A stretch of DNA of 64,000 nucleotides from Euglena gracilis (GCA_039621445.1 CP154956.1:10353443-10417442), one strand, 5' to 3'; positions 45,901 to 57,720 are shown, counted from the stretch's first letter. Translations and numbers: made by a program. Notes: generated by a model not told the origin, from the letters alone.

Positions 45901-46555
45901 TTGGTTCATCTCCCCCTCACACACCCTTGTTCTGCAAGCCCAAAACCACATCATAGCGGTGCACAGCTCGCATTCAAGGCAGGCAAACAACAGGCCATGC
46001 CCAGTGTGTCCTTCAACATCAATGCGCGTGTGCGCATTCCCCCTTCCCATAGCCTGTGTCCATTCCAAAAAATGCGCACCTGCGCATTCTTTTGGTTTCC
46101 AAAAAATGCGTAGGTGCGCATTCATCGGCCCTGATACTCAGTGACACCCCCATTGTTTTGACCTTGGGAGGGCTGTGTTTCTATGGCTACAAGGAATTCC
46201 CTCCCATGCTCATCCCAGGTTCGTCAGACCCTGCCCCCGGAAGCCATCAGCAGGCATCGGTGAACACAAGGTGTCACACCCACCTCCAGGTTTCGCTGCG
46301 TCGTCCGTGTTCCGCATGCCGTGTGGAGTGTGCTGAGTGTGTGTCCATCCACGCACTGTACCACAGTCGTCGTGAAACAGCTGTAAACAGCATGATACGT
46401 GGGTGAAGCAGAACACCAGGGGGTGGTCCCTGCGGTCATCTTAAATCCAAACAGCTCATTTTTATGGTGTTTACCCCCTGTCTGTAAGAGACACACAACC
46501 CTTCAGAATGCGCACCTGCGCACTCTGCGTCCAAAATGCGCGGATGCGCATTTTC
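42980..46555. repeat. Dispersed family of 18-20-bp palindromes AATGCGCANNTGCGCATT
   Basis: At least 13 copies are scattered at irregular spacing, near 42,982, 43,279, 44,225, 44,312, 44,343, 44,615, 45,036, 45,710, 46,020, 46,070, 46,105, 46,507 and 46,534. The two central bases vary (AC, AG, CC, GG, AT, GT). Sequence between copies is unique. Arms are better conserved than flanks. Confidence 0.88.
43740..44051. mobile_element. hAT-like MITE, family 1
   Basis: 312 bp with a perfect 8-bp duplication GCTGGGTG at 43,732-43,739 and 44,052-44,059. Ends are CAGGCTTGTGCTTA and TAAGCACAAGCATG, complementary except one base. Nearly collinear with the copy at 24,290, including the GGCGCCGAAGGCGCC hairpin and the flanking C_nG_n palindromes. 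Confidence 0.93.
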
Positions 46556-47035
46556 ACTAAAATTGTCAGAATTTTGTGACTCAACAAGAAAAGTGCATTC
46601 CCGGCTGTCTAAGTCCTTGCTCTCCCCCCGTTTTCTTGTGTAACGATTGCCAGCACCAGGCGGTGTTCTAAAGGTGGGTTGGCAGGTCCACCGTTTAGCT
46701 TACTCTCTCAAGCCGGAGGAATATTTCCCAACGCAATCATGACTGCTTTTGTAAAAGAGCGGACAGGCTGCCACCTTGCAGCATTTTTGGAGGTTTTTCT
46801 AAAATTCATATGTTACAAACAAAGAGGTGGAAATAGGTTCGCAGAGAATTCTGCCAGTGGTGGCTTATGAGGGGGATACAGAATACAGGAGGGCGATCAC
46901 AAGTTACCAGTAGAGTTCAGTTGCAAGTTGTCCACGCAACCGCGCTGATGTTTAAGGCTCTGTCACACCCAAACAGCAGCAAAAACATTGTTGTTGGTGT
47001 TCGTATTTTGCGCAAATTGACGGTGATGCCTATTT

Positions 47036-47136
47036 ATCCATCCATCCATCCATCCATCCATCCATCCATCCATCCATCCATCCATCCATCCATCCATCCA
47101 TCCATCCATCCATCCATCCATCCATCCATCCATCCA
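47036..47136. repeat. (ATCC)n microsatellite
   Basis: About 25 pure CATC/ATCC tetranucleotides. Confidence 0.97.
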
Positions 47137-47664
47137 TATTTCCCACCGAGCAATAAAAAGCAATAAAATATCTGAGCAAACAAGCTCAGATATTTTGAAC
47201 ATTTGTCAAAGGTTCCATTGAGTACTGGACTTTTCATCCTCAGCTTTTTGTTACCACTCATAATTGACTACGTATGTTTCACAATTGAATTTCGGCCTGC
47301 ACCTCTTGGATAGGGTTCGATGTGAGGAGGGCGCACAGGGTTTGGTGAGGGTGCCCTTAGGGAGGAGTCCAGACGAGGGGGGTCCAGACCAACCCCAGGG
47401 GGAGCACACGCCCCCCCCCCCCCCAAAAGGTAACGTTTTTTTCCTTCCAGCGCTTCGTGCCGAATTTTTTTTTGCATTTTTGACAAATTTTTGCCAAAAA
47501 AAGTGCCACGATGGCATTTTTGACCATTCTGGGGGGTGATTTTTTTTTTCGTCCCGGAGCAAAGCGCTGGGCCAAAAATCGGTCACTGCTGTGTAGGTGG
47601 AGGGTGTGTACCCCCCTCCTCGACTGGGGGGGGGGGGTGACTCGGCCAGGGGGAGCAACAAAAG

Positions 47665-47770
47665 AGGACTGGTGTGAGGGGTCCCTGGCCACTCACCACG
47701 CAGCAAACTGGGCCAGAAGCGAAGTTAGCGCCGGCCATAAACAGACAAGGAGCCTTAGTGCAACTAAGGG
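47665..47770 (+). repeat. Dispersed repeat (family D), copy 1
   Basis: Contains GGCCAGAAGCGAAGTTAGCG, then CCGGCCATAAACAGACAAGG and AGCCTTAGTGCAACTAAG. Related copies are at 50,595-50,700 (reverse orientation) and 61,184-61,240. Confidence 0.88.
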
Positions 47771-47951
47771 GGGGTGACCCGCCCCCACCTGCCCTTATAT
47801 CGAAGTCTGCCCTGGGGTTCTGATGCAAACCTTTTTGATGCTGATTTTTTTATGCTGATCGCAGCGCAATATCTCGTTTTATGTTTCACAGAAAGGCGCG
47901 CAGTAACTCCGGGTTGTTTGGTCCGGGTTCAGTTGGGTGGCCTCTGCCAGG

Positions 47952-48032
47952 CAACGGGCCGCCCTGACAGAGCTGAAAGAGAAGAGCGCGGAGTACGCCG
48001 AGCTTGAGCAGCGGTGGGAGGATGAGAAGAAG
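47952..48032 (+). CDS. clpB: ClpB exon: middle-domain coiled coil
   Basis: QRAALTELKEKSAEYAELEQ then RWEDEKK matches the ClpB stretch ending in W..EK. The residue count between this Trp and the next exon's coiled coil equals that of bacterial ClpB, so no exon is missing. The start is set by CTG at -8 to -6 (47,944-47,946), phase 0. Donor AAG|GTGTGC, phase 0. Confidence 0.95.
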
Positions 48033-49760
48033 GTGTGCCTCCCTGGGATTGGGGTGATGGTTTGCGGGGCTGCGGCGGTCCAGAAGCCCGGGGCTGACAG
48101 CAGACGGTGGACAGGGTTGCCACGCAGCTCCAAATAGCCCCTCAATTGGGGGACGGTCCACAGGAGCTAATTAGTGGACAGGCAAAAAAAAATCGTTTTG
48201 CTCCAAATACCCTAAGACGTGCACAGGAGGATGTGTTTAACCCCCCCCCCTGCAAATCGCTTGGCCAGGTTATTGGAACCAACTTTTGGCCCTCCCCCCC
48301 CCCGCCAGGTTATTTGGGCCCTTTTTTCAGTGCCATAAAGGAATTTTGCCTAATGGTGCCAAGTCACTGGAACCATCTTTTTTTGCCCCTCCCCCCGCCA
48401 AGTTATTCGGCCCCCGCCAGGAGCAAGAACCCGGCCAGGTTATTTGGGGGGGGGGGCTGGTTTAGTCTGGAAGAATTCAAGGTTTGGTGATGCGAGCGCG
48501 CCTGGCACCCCCCAAGCTTGACGCTGGCTTGCACGGGGCCTGCTCAGTAGCACCGTGATGCTTTTTCTTTTTCAGTGGACCGTAGGGTGAAAACCCCACT
48601 GGCTGGCCAGAGCTGCATTAAGGTTTTATTGTCCAAAGGTGTGGTTCATACCTTCCCAAATCAGGTTCGGGGATGCCCAGAGGGCACCAGCCAGCCGGCG
48701 CTTTTTTTCCAAGTCCCCCCTCCGCCATAGCTGGGCTCGGGGTGGTCCAGGAAGGCACAGTATTTTTTTTTAAGGATTGCCCCTTGAAAACTTTCAAGGG
48801 GCAATTGGTCCCATCAAGGACGGCAACGGTCAGACCAGGATTTGGACGTGGTCGGAAAGTTAGAATTCGAAAAAAACATTTTTGACGTTTGGGTTGGCGA
48901 TGGGCAAAGGATGCCAAAATATAAATTGAAGGACAATTCAAGATTTAAAATAATATTTGTGCTCAGCACTTGATTCCTTGGACGCTTTGGAACTTTGCAC
49001 CCATGCAAAAGAGGGTTTTGACATGTTGCTAACTTTGCCCCCAAAATGTACTCAAAAATGGCAAAAAAAAATTCAGCCCATGAGTGCCACTTCGGACTAT
49101 CTGCAGTCCAACCTGCCCGGAGGAACAGTCATTTGATGTACCTATGTCCTCCCGTTTTCGGCAAGAAACGTCGCATTTTTCACCCCTTTTTCTTGTGGAT
49201 ATTTCGTTGAATGCACTGGGACAGCGGAGTTTTATTCGCTCGAGGACCGCCCTGGCTGGGGCTGCTTCGTTTTTTTTTTTGGCCTGCCACTTTTCAAGAG
49301 AGCATGGCTCAATAATGAGTGTTTTTTGGGGGGGTTTCGGTGTGGTGCAGTCCAAAGTGCACACAACTTGGCGCAGTGTCCTGGAGTTGTCTGGGCAGCC
49401 ATACACGATCCCTCCCTCCGGGGGGGGATGTCAGTGCCTGCCTGGCAGTGGGCTGGGAAAAAAAAGCCCCAGATACAGGTCTTTTTCTGCGCTTTCCAGC
49501 GCAACCGGCGCCAGCAGTGCCTTGGCCAGTGTCCCGGCACTTTAGTTGTGTGCCTTACCCAGGGGATGGGATATCTGGGTGCCTTGGGGTGCTCTCCGGC
49601 AGGCAACCCCGGGGTGGGGTCGGCACAACTTAAATTTCAGCCTGCTGGGGGAATGCAATAGAATAAGTTTGCAGTAGGTCCCCTTTGGCATCCAGAGATT
49701 TAAATGCCCTCCAGACATATGATAACGGGGAGTAAGCAAAGGTGGAGGGTGGGTCCGGAC

Positions 49761-50580
49761 CATGCACCTCTGATGATGCTGGGCGATGCTGGGCGATGCT
49801 GGCATTTTTTGGATATTTTGAAAAACCCATTTTCAGGACAATTTTCCCATAAGTCTCCAATATCATATCCATCTTGGCCATTTTGGGTTATTTTTTTGCT
49901 AATTTGCTATTTTGCATTGATTTGGGCAAATATTGGGCTAATTTGGGTCAATATGAACACTTTTATGGCATGTTTGGCCATTTTGTGCCATTTTGGTGAT
50001 TTTGGGTATTTTTGGGTTTTTTTGTGGACAAGATGTAATGGATGCAGGTACTGGACAAGATGAAGAAATTGGACAAGGTGAAGATACCACACAAGATGCA
50101 AATACTGGACAAGATGTCGGTATTTGACAAGATGCAGACACTGGACAAGATACAGATGCTAGTCAAGATGCAGATGTTAGATGTTGGACAAGATGCAGTG
50201 GATGCGGTACTGGACAAGATGCAATTTCTGCAGATACCGGGTTAGTGCGGTGGACGCAGATGCTGGATTGGCCAAATAAATTTCGGAATCAGGGGAGCTT
50301 GCGGCAAAAGGTGAGTGAAGTTGGGCAAAGTGGCCAAAAATTGCCAAAAGTGGCCAAGAGTGGCCAAGAGTGGCCAAAGTTGTACAAGTGGATAAATGAC
50401 CAGAAGTGGACAAAAGCGGATAGTGGTTGCAGATGCTGTTTTGGATGCTCTGGATGCAGGTACCTGAGTGGATGCAGGTACAGGAGGTGCACCTCTAAGG
50501 GCTTCAAAGGCGATGCTGGGCGATGCTGGGCGACGCAGGGCGATGCTGGTCCCAAGGGCATGGCTGACCAGAGGTGCTTG
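49761..50580. mobile_element. hAT-like element, family 3
   Basis: 820 bp with a perfect 8-bp duplication GTCCGGAC (itself palindromic) at 49,753-49,760 and 50,581-50,588. Ends are CATGCACCTCTG and CAGAGGTGCTTG. Tandem GGCGATGCTG sits just inside both ends, then T-rich TTTTGGCCATTTT sequence and a run of GGACAAGATGCAGAT-like units (50,030-50,260). A related CTCTGATGATG segment occurs near 25,549 inside the first family-3 element. Confidence 0.9.
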
Positions 50581-50594
50581 GTCCGGACCCCCCC

Positions 50595-50700
50595 CCCTAG
50601 TTGCATTCAGGCTGCTTGCCTGTTTGTGGCCGGCGCTAACTTCGCTTCCGGCCCAGTTTGTTGTGTGGTGAGTGGCCAGGAACCCCCTTACACCAGTGCT
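50595..50700 (-). repeat. Dispersed repeat (family D), copy 2, reverse
   Basis: Reverse complement of the 47,665 copy: GGCCGGCGCTAACTTCGCTT is followed by GGCCCAGTTTG and GTGGTGAGTGGCCAGG, which extends the match beyond 100 bp. Confidence 0.88.
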
Positions 50701-51217
50701 CCTCCTGCCCCCCCCCCCTGGTTGGTCAAATTCAGCCTGGCCCCCAGACACCCCGCCCTAGGGGAGGGGGGTCCAAGGGACCCACCCACCCTACCCCCCC
50801 CTCCCCCCCCCGGGGGAGGGGGTCCAAGACTAAAAAAAAAACCCCTGCTGCCCACCCTCTGGGGATGGGGGGGGGTGAAAACTTCCTTAAAACGAAGCCT
50901 GCTGTTGGCGGGACCACCGGGGGAATAAGCCCAAAACTCCAAAATTTTGTTGGGCAAGAAGTCCGCACGCCGACACAGGAGTGCACCCATCGTTCACAAA
51001 GAAAAAAGACGAGGGGGGGCGGGGGCAAAGGGGATGAGGGGGGCGGGGACGGCGAGGAGGGGGGCGGGGGGATAGTACGGCAACGGAGTCGCAGCGCAGA
51101 TCACACGGGCGGCAGACCTGGGTGGCGGCGCTGAGCTGGGCGAACACCTTCACGATGCGGGCGGCGTGGTCCTTGGAGAGGGCAGGGCCCACGCCTGCCT
51201 CGACCCCCCCCCCACAG

Positions 51218-51332
51218 GAGCTGGAGAGTCTGAAGCGGGCCACGGAGGACCTCGAGAAGGCCCGCCGCCGCCTCGACAAGGCGATGCAGGAGAGCAACTA
51301 CGAGGAGGCGTCCCGGCTGCAGTACGTCACGG
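51218..51332 (+). CDS. clpB: ClpB exon: second half of middle domain
   Basis: ELESLKRATEDLEKARRRLD, then KAMQESNYEEASRLQY, matches ClpB (I..ELE.A.......A...GD...AS.LQYG.IPELE). Acceptor CCCACAG, phase 0. The 3' cut is ambiguous. A strong GTACGT donor at 51,322 with acceptor GAAGCAG (52,273) keeps frame but inserts several residues; the non-conventional cut after 51,332 pairs GGGC...GGC with GCC...GCCC and gives LQYVTAIPEL, closer to the family. Confidence 0.93.
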
Positions 51333-52296
51333 CGGGGGCGGCGCTGGGGGATGGAAGCTCTGATGTTTCCCATAATAGAGAAATGAGATGTGTAGTAACA
51401 ACAATTACCAAACTAAAGGAGGGCCTCGTATTTGCTCGCATCTTGGTGTCAGAAACGACTGAGTTTATGGAGCTCCGTGGGCGTAGAATTGAATTGGTGT
51501 CAGGCTTCCTTTTTAAGGAAGTGGGGTGCGCACGTCCTTACACAGAAAGAAGCCTGTGCTATGTACTGCTTTGGCTTTGTCGGCAGGCACCGGGATCCAA
51601 AACTAACCCCCCCCAGGGGGTCTGCTTGTGATGGACAGGGCACCCTCCCTGGTTGTTTGTTATGTTTCAGGTTGGTGCAAAAAAATGGAAGGCAGCTGGG
51701 GCCCTGAAAGCTTCTGGGAAATACCCCAACAAGTCCTGGGAGAAATAAGAGAGAGGGAAAGTAATACTGCCGTTCCCTCGTTTCACCTATTAATATCGAA
51801 AGTCGATATATTTTGCTTCCTGTTCCAGTGAATGTGTGTTTGATGTGGCCATCCCGAAACCAGCCTTGCCACTGATGTGGCAATCCTTTCGCCCGTTCCT
51901 TGCACGTTTCAATGCACAAACGGCGCGACACACTGTGTGAATGGTTGGGAGATGGACCGCGAGGGGCCTTGAAAAGAATCCAGGCATACCCTCCCCCCCC
52001 TCAAAGTGCCCCCCCCCCAAAGTGGCCAAAGTTTTTGGCAAATTTTGGTTTACCCCCCTCAAAGTGGCCATTCTCCTTCGGCGCCTTTGGCGCTGAAGGC
52101 CACATTTGACCCCCCCCCCCCCAAAGTGCCCCCCTTCCCAGAGTGGCCATTTTGGGGTCCCACGGTGCCTGGAGGGTGGCCACTTTGAGGGGGAGGGTGA
52201 GGGTACTCATTGATTTGTCAAGTGGCCGTCTGTGCGTATGGCTAAGTTTGTGTTACGGCCATCGGAGAAGCAGGGGTGATAATGCCGGCCCTCATT
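51333..52296 (+). other. ClpB intron 10 (type unresolved, 964 nt)
   Basis: Non-conventional reading: GGG at +4 pairs with CCC at -8 to -6. It contains a C/G-rich block (about 51,981-52,210) with CAGGCATACCCTC and GAGGGTACTCATTG ends and a TTCGGCGCC core. That block resembles the small elements but lacks an evident target duplication. Confidence 0.6.
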
Positions 52297-52425
52297 CGAT
52301 TCCGGAGCTCGAGAAGAAGGCGAAGAAGTACGAGGAGGCGGAGGCGCACCCGAACGAGCGGCAGACGATGGTGGGGGATAGCGTCACCAGCGCGTGCATC
52401 GCGAACGTCATCTCCAAGGCCACCG
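52297..52425 (+). CDS. clpB: ClpB exon: end of middle domain, entry to D2
   Basis: IPELEKKAKKYEEAEAHPNE, then VTSACIANVISKATG, matches IPELEK.L.........V....IA.VV..WTG. The conserved TG at the D2 border is split by the next intron. Donor ACC G|GTGTGC, phase 1. Confidence 0.95.
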
Positions 52426-52886
52426 GTGTGCCCCTTCTCAGGTGCCGGATGCTGCAGCAGAAGCCCTGCGGTGACCCAGATATACATCTTCTGTTTGTGT
52501 TCTACCATTGCATATGTGAAGTCGTGTATCATTTCCCCTACTGCATTCATTTGCATAATGATGAATTCTACAGCATTCATTTTCGTATTTTATTGTCACG
52601 TATTGTGTTTATTTCATTATGTTCATTATCATCCACAAATAACATTCAATCCAACCAATATTGTGATTGAGGCTGTTTGTTCGTTCATTCATAAAAAAAT
52701 GCATTTCCATTCATTTGAACGCTCGGTGTCAGGCGCCATTCTACCTGCGGCGGGCGTCGGCGAAAAGCAGCTGTTACTGCCCCGGAGTCGCAAAAAACCA
52801 TTTTGGTAATGAACACCCAGGACACGACTTTTTTTTTGCTCCGCTTGGCTGAGTGCTCTTTGCAGGGGCTCTTGGGTGACCCGCAG
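52426..52886 (+). other. ClpB intron 11 (GT-AG, 461 nt)
   Basis: Starts GTGTGCCCCT, ends GACCCGCAG|GC. A downstream CCATCAG was rejected because it loses the conserved TGIP join. AT-rich, no repeats. Confidence 0.9.
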
Positions 52887-52950
52887 GCATTCCGATCCAT
52901 CAGCTGCTGATGGGGGAGAAGGAGAAGCTGGTCAACATGGAGGACGAGCT
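52887..52950 (+). CDS. clpB: ClpB exon: D2 entry
   Basis: IPIHQLLMGEKEKLVNMEDE followed by L matches TGIPV..L...E.EKLL.ME.EL. The 3' cut is GAG CT|GTGCAG with CAG at +4 to +6. Confidence 0.97.
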
Positions 52951-53480
52951 GTGCAGACCCTGGCGTGTGGCACGGGCCTCTGGCAGTTCGTGCAATCTAT
53001 GTGTGACCACCCGGAGTGTGCAAACCATTTTTTTTTGATGGTTGTATCCCCCCTTGTCCAAGTACACGCCGTGTCAGAACAATTTTCCGAAACATAATTT
53101 TTGCTTGTGTTGGCCAACATTTTTTGTGTGAATTCAAGATATTTAGAAATTATGTCACGTCTTCTTCCCAATCATGGCTTTTGTGGATAGCAGACATTCT
53201 TTTTTTGCAGGATAAGGACAGTGTTTAGATTTGATGTTGGTTTATAGTTATGATTAGGGCTTACATTAGGGATTAGGGATTAGTGATTGCGAGAGCCCCC
53301 CCGCAGTCATGCAGTCTGTTATTTGTTGTTTTGCCTTGTTTTCTTCCTAGTGCTGCCGTCTGCATTTGCGTTGCGCATTGTTTTGAATGTTGTGTTGTCC
53401 ATCGTTTGTTGATTAATTGCGTTCTTTCACATCTGGACGTGCCATTGCGTGGCCGGGGTCGGCCCCCGGGGCCTGGCCCC
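52951..53480 (+). other. ClpB intron 12 (non-conventional, 530 nt)
   Basis: Begins GTGCAGACCCTGG and ends GGGGCCTGGCCCC. CAG pairs with CTG. The join EDEL|KQRIMGQDQA matches the length of EEELHKRVIGQDEA exactly; no GT-AG pair does. Confidence 0.9.
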
Positions 53481-53545
53481 AAAGCAGCGGATCATGGGGC
53501 AGGACCAGGCCATCGAGGCCATCGCCAACACGGTGCGCATGTCCC
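53481..53545 (+). CDS. clpB: ClpB exon: D2 helix
   Basis: KQRIMGQDQAIEAIANTVRM followed by S corresponds to KRVIGQDEAV.AV..AIRRSRAGL. It ends in phase 1 at TCC C|ACGCAGG. Confidence 0.96.
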
Positions 53546-54889
53546 ACGCAGGCCGTTCCCGCGGGAGAAGCACGCGCAACACACCTGCCACACAATGCCG
53601 GGGTTTGCGCTAATCCTGAAACGAATAACTACGGATAACTCCGGATAACTGTGGATAACGACGGATAACTCTGGATAATTATGGACACCTATGGGAAAAC
53701 TTGACTCCCAAGTTCGGGTGACTATGGATAACTACGGATATGAGGCCTGGCATGGCTGATGGGACTTTTGACTGAGCGGAGGGGGAGAGGTATCACACAT
53801 CATCATGTATGTTATCTATTGCCTGCACGCCATGTGCTTTTTGATCGTGGTTTTGGAGTTTGATTCGTGGTTTCAGAGGTTTTATTACACCCAATCTGTT
53901 TTTATTATTATTAATTTTTCCTTTTTAGATGGTTGCCCCAGTCAACAATAAACCTCCCCCCAAATAACAGGGCAGTGCCCTTTGAGTGGGCAGACCTTGA
54001 ATATGATTTTGACCTGTCCCTGGTTCCACTTGCACCATCCGTCTCTTCTTTTTCTCCCCCAAAACCTGCTGTGAAGCACTCGCGGCTGGTGAATGTTGCC
54101 GAAAAGTTTTGTCGTCACCAACCTCTTGGCCAAAAAAAACTGAGGGTGCCCCGTTATTGGAACCATCTTTATCGGCCTGCCCAATACTGATCATTTTCAT
54201 AAACGCTGCCCAGCCTTTTGCCTCTTTCCTTTGTCGGTGTTTGATAGGTGGTACCCGAATAACAGGGCAGGGGGGGAGGTCAAAAAGATGGTGCCAGTAA
54301 CGGGGCACCCCGCCCCGTTATTTGGGGGGGGTTAGGTGTTTTTGCAACTGCAGACAACTACGGGTATCCGCATAACTACGGATAATAAATTTTTTTAAAA
54401 ATTTAATATGACTCCCCAACTTCTGATAAGAACAAGAACCCTGCGCAATGCTGGGAGAACGGTGTGGTGGGTATGCTGATTTCTTTTGGTGGTTGTCAAT
54501 ATTTTAATATTTTTTTCTTTTTTTTGTGAAATATTTTTTAACATTTTATGTTTTCGAAAAATTTAGCAAAAGGCTTCGGCCGCCTGAAAACAAACCAACC
54601 ACGCCCTTGTCCCCTTCCCCCCTTCCCCCTGGAGGATTTTCTTTTGAGAGGGGAAGCAATCTGAAAGAGAAAATATGAAGCATTCCTATAAGAATTGAAT
54701 GTGATATTGAAGTGATATTGAAGCACCGCAAATGCCGAAATGGATAATACGGAAATACAGCCGATGGTACTGGAACGATACCACTGAAACGGCGAGCTTG
54801 ACCCGCACATCACGCAGCACGCGCAGCGAGGCACACTTCGCTTCCCGCCTGCTTGGCCATCCCGGCCCCGGGCCGAACCGCCTGCCCCC
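53546..54889 (+). other. ClpB intron 13 (non-conventional, 1,344 nt)
   Basis: Begins ACGCAGGCCGTTC and ends CCGAACCGCCTGCCCCC. CAGGC pairs with GCCTG and, just inside, CGTTC with GAACCG, the strongest end-pairing in the gene. The join restores SRAGL. Contains GGATAACTACGGATAAC repeats and an inverted-repeat block at 53,950-54,345. Confidence 0.92.
53625..54390. repeat. TACGGATAACTACGGATAAC repeats flanking an inverted-repeat block
   Basis: Degenerate 10-11-bp repeats (ACGGATAACT) occupy 53,625-53,735 and 54,350-54,390. Between them, CCCCCCAAATAACAGGGC (about 53,955) is complementary to GCCCCGTTATTTGGGGGG (about 54,312-54,335), so the block is probably another small element. No 8-bp duplication recognised. 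Confidence 0.65.
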
Positions 54890-54975
54890 GCGCGGGGCTG
54901 CACCAGCACAAGCGGCCGATGGGCGTGTTCCTCTTCCTCGGCCCAACGGGGGTCGGCAAAACCGAGCTCTGCAAG
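54890..54975 (+). CDS. clpB: ClpB exon: D2 Walker A
   Basis: [20 protein letters not shown] then VGKTELCK contains the D2 Walker A GPTGVGKT. It starts with GC completing Arg of SRAGL. Donor AAG|GTGTGA, phase 0. Confidence 0.98.
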
Positions 54976-55613
54976 GTGTGAGTGGTAGTTGGCGGACGGT
55001 ACGCCGAACCTGCGGCGTTGCGTACCGTTGAGGTGTTTGGTTGTTTGGTTGAGAGTCAGCGGCTGCTGGTATCTGCCAGTCGTCGTTTGCAGAGTGACTT
55101 TGTGGGTTTTTTGGTGGCGGGCAAGTGGTTGGGTGGATGACAGTATGTCGTGAGTTTTCGATGTGCAACAATACAAAAAGCGTCCATTTTGAGCATAATA
55201 ATTTTTTGTAATTAATAGCTGTTGACACAAAGTACCTCAAACTGTCCCCCCCCCAAAAAAGAGGCACATGAGAAAAGTTTTGAGAAGAGGGTTTTGTTGC
55301 ATTTGGGGCGAATAGCTGACTATTTATCGTTTTCTGTTACTGAAATCAAATTAGAACTGCGCATTCAGCCCTGCATTGTTCGTTATGTCAATGCTCAAGC
55401 TCAATTTAAATTCCATTTTATTACTTGTGTTATTTCAATTTTCATATTTAATCTCTGGACTGCTTTTTTTCAGATTGTTCCCCCCAAAGGGTCGCTATCC
55501 CTTTGTGGGGGGTGAGGCGTGGTTAGTTGGCGTTACAGGTGGCTGAACCCTTTTTGCTAAAGTCCCATTTCACTTGGAGAAAACCATCGCTGAAAACCCG
55601 TGCCCACCTCCAG
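54976..55613 (+). other. ClpB intron 14 (GT-AG, 638 nt)
   Basis: Starts GTGTGAGTGG, ends CCACCTCCAG. AT-rich unique sequence with no element seen. Confidence 0.9.
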
Positions 55614-55720
55614 GCGCTGGCGTCTTTCCTGTTCGACGACGAGTCCCACATCTGCCGTATCGACATGTCGGAGTACATGGAGAAGCACTCCGTGGCCCGC
55701 CTGATTGGTGCCCCGCCCGG
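55614..55720 (+). CDS. clpB: ClpB exon: D2 after Walker A to pore loop
   Basis: [35 protein letters not shown]: strongly conserved ClpB signature up to the D2 pore loop. Acceptor CACCTCCAG, phase 0. Donor GG|GTGTGT, phase 2. Confidence 0.98.
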
Positions 55721-56408
<688 letters not shown>

Positions 56409-56529
56409 GTACGTCGGGTACGAGCAGGGAGGGGAGCTGACCGAAAGCGTGCGGCGCCGGCCGTACCAGATCGTGTTGTTCGATGAGTTCGAGAAGGCCC
56501 ACAGCGACGTGTACAACATTCTGCTACAG
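56409..56529 (+). CDS. clpB: ClpB exon: D2 pore loop and Walker B
   Basis: [41 protein letters not shown]2 pore-loop Tyr (GYVGYE) and Walker B (IVLFDE) with catalytic Glu are intact. Acceptor CTCCAG|G completes Gly; donor CAG|GTGCCC, phase 0. Confidence 0.98.
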
Positions 56530-57660
56530 GTGCCCACCACAAATATTTTTATTGTTGATTGTGAGCCCCTAGCCCATAGGCGGGTCCCCTGGCCCCTGAA
56601 CCCTGGCCACTAGTCGTGTGCACTCGGGGAGCCAAATATGTCATACGTACAGACGTACATCGTACATACGTACATACAGCCAAACATGTCATACGTACAT
56701 ACGTACATACGTACATACAGCCAAGCATATCATACGCCTCAACGTTACCCAAACCCCCAGCCCCAAAGGCCTCTGCCAGCCCATGGGCTGTGGTGGTGGT
56801 GGGTGCACACTGACATGGCCCCGCGGTTGGCTCTGAGTCGGCCTGGATCAACCGAAAGTGGCCTGGCGCGCCGAAGGTTTTTTTGGGGGAGTTTGGGTCA
56901 AGATCGTTGGTTTTGAGCCATTTCGGCCCGAGTGGCCAAAGTCACTGACTACCTCCCCCCCCCCCGGGGACGGGCAGAAGCAGTTTTTGAAAAATGACCG
57001 ACTTCTTGCAAGTGGAACGTGAACCCACCCCCACCCCCGGGGGTCGGCAGTGCCACAGCCAGCTTCAACACCCCAGTGCTAAAGGCGCAGCACGCCTCGT
57101 CCGAAAATGGCCACGGTCAAGAAAATTTCCTGCGTGGAATCCAGCCCCCTGCTCAAACCAACCCCTCCCTGGGGGTGTTTGTGATACGAGCTGGAACCCC
57201 CCCCCCTACTCATCGCATAGTCTGTGTAGTGATGTGATTGAGAATGCTGGTTGAGAGATCCGTGTTTCATTATTGTGTCGCTTTGTTTCCCGCGACTGAA
57301 GGAACGAGTAAATATGAATGCGGCGCTTTTCCCGCCTATGAGTTCATTGTGACAGGCATGGTTTCTCTTGTTGGACATGCATGGATTTGTTTGTAGAACG
57401 CACCCAGTGGAACGTGCCCAGTGGAACGCGCTCAATGGAACGTGCAATGGACCATTGAAAAAATTTTACAATACGCCAAATATGGGTTTTCTGTATTTAG
57501 GGTCATTTTAGGGGGGGGGTTGGATTTTCGCCAATTTTTTCGATTTGTAAACTCATCAGCTTAAATATATCAGCCCCCCCCCCCGCCCATTCGTCCAACC
57601 AACCCACAAACCCCGGGGGCTTATTGGTGGGGGCGAAGTGGTTCCCAAACCTGCCCACAG
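56530..57660 (+). other. ClpB intron 16 (GT-AG, 1,131 nt)
   Basis: Starts GTGCCCACCA, ends TGCCCACAG. Holds CATACGTA repeats (56,638-56,735), a short GGAACG(T/C)G repeat (57,395-57,445) and several C-runs. No element with target duplication recognised. Confidence 0.9.
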
Positions 57661-57720
57661 GTGTTCGACGAGGGGCACCTGACGGACTCGCATGGCCGCA
57701 AGGTAGACTTCAAGAACACC
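57661..57720 (+). CDS. clpB: ClpB exon: D2 LTD..GR motif
   Basis: VFDEGHLTDSHGRKVDFKNT matches VLDDGRLTD..GR.VDFRNT. It ends at ACC, phase 0, just before GTCCAGGGG. Confidence 0.97.

Larger units (their letters stand above)
42000..47951 (+). other. ClpB intron 8 (non-conventional, 5,952 nt)
   Basis: Begins AAGCAGGCTGCTG and ends GCCTCTGCCAGG, with CAG at +4 and CTG at -8. It contains CA and GA microsatellites, the TGCGCA palindrome family, a family-1 MITE and an (ATCC)n tract. An open frame at 42,537-42,731 ending ...IDIATESLRQ is protein-like but unrecognised. Confidence 0.8.
48033..51217 (+). other. ClpB intron 9 (GT-AG, 3,185 nt)
   Basis: Starts GTGTGCCTCC, ends CCCCACAG. It contains recurring CCAGGTTATT(T/G)GG motifs (48,265-48,450), the 820-bp element at 49,761 and a reverse copy of repeat family D. 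No other gene recognised. Confidence 0.9.

Noticed and set aside
41999-47952. Dinoflagellate-type GC-AG introns as the general explanation
   Set aside because: Some non-GT sites could be GC donors, but introns 12, 13, 17 and 21 cannot be fixed that way, while the +4/-8 pairing rule explains all of them.
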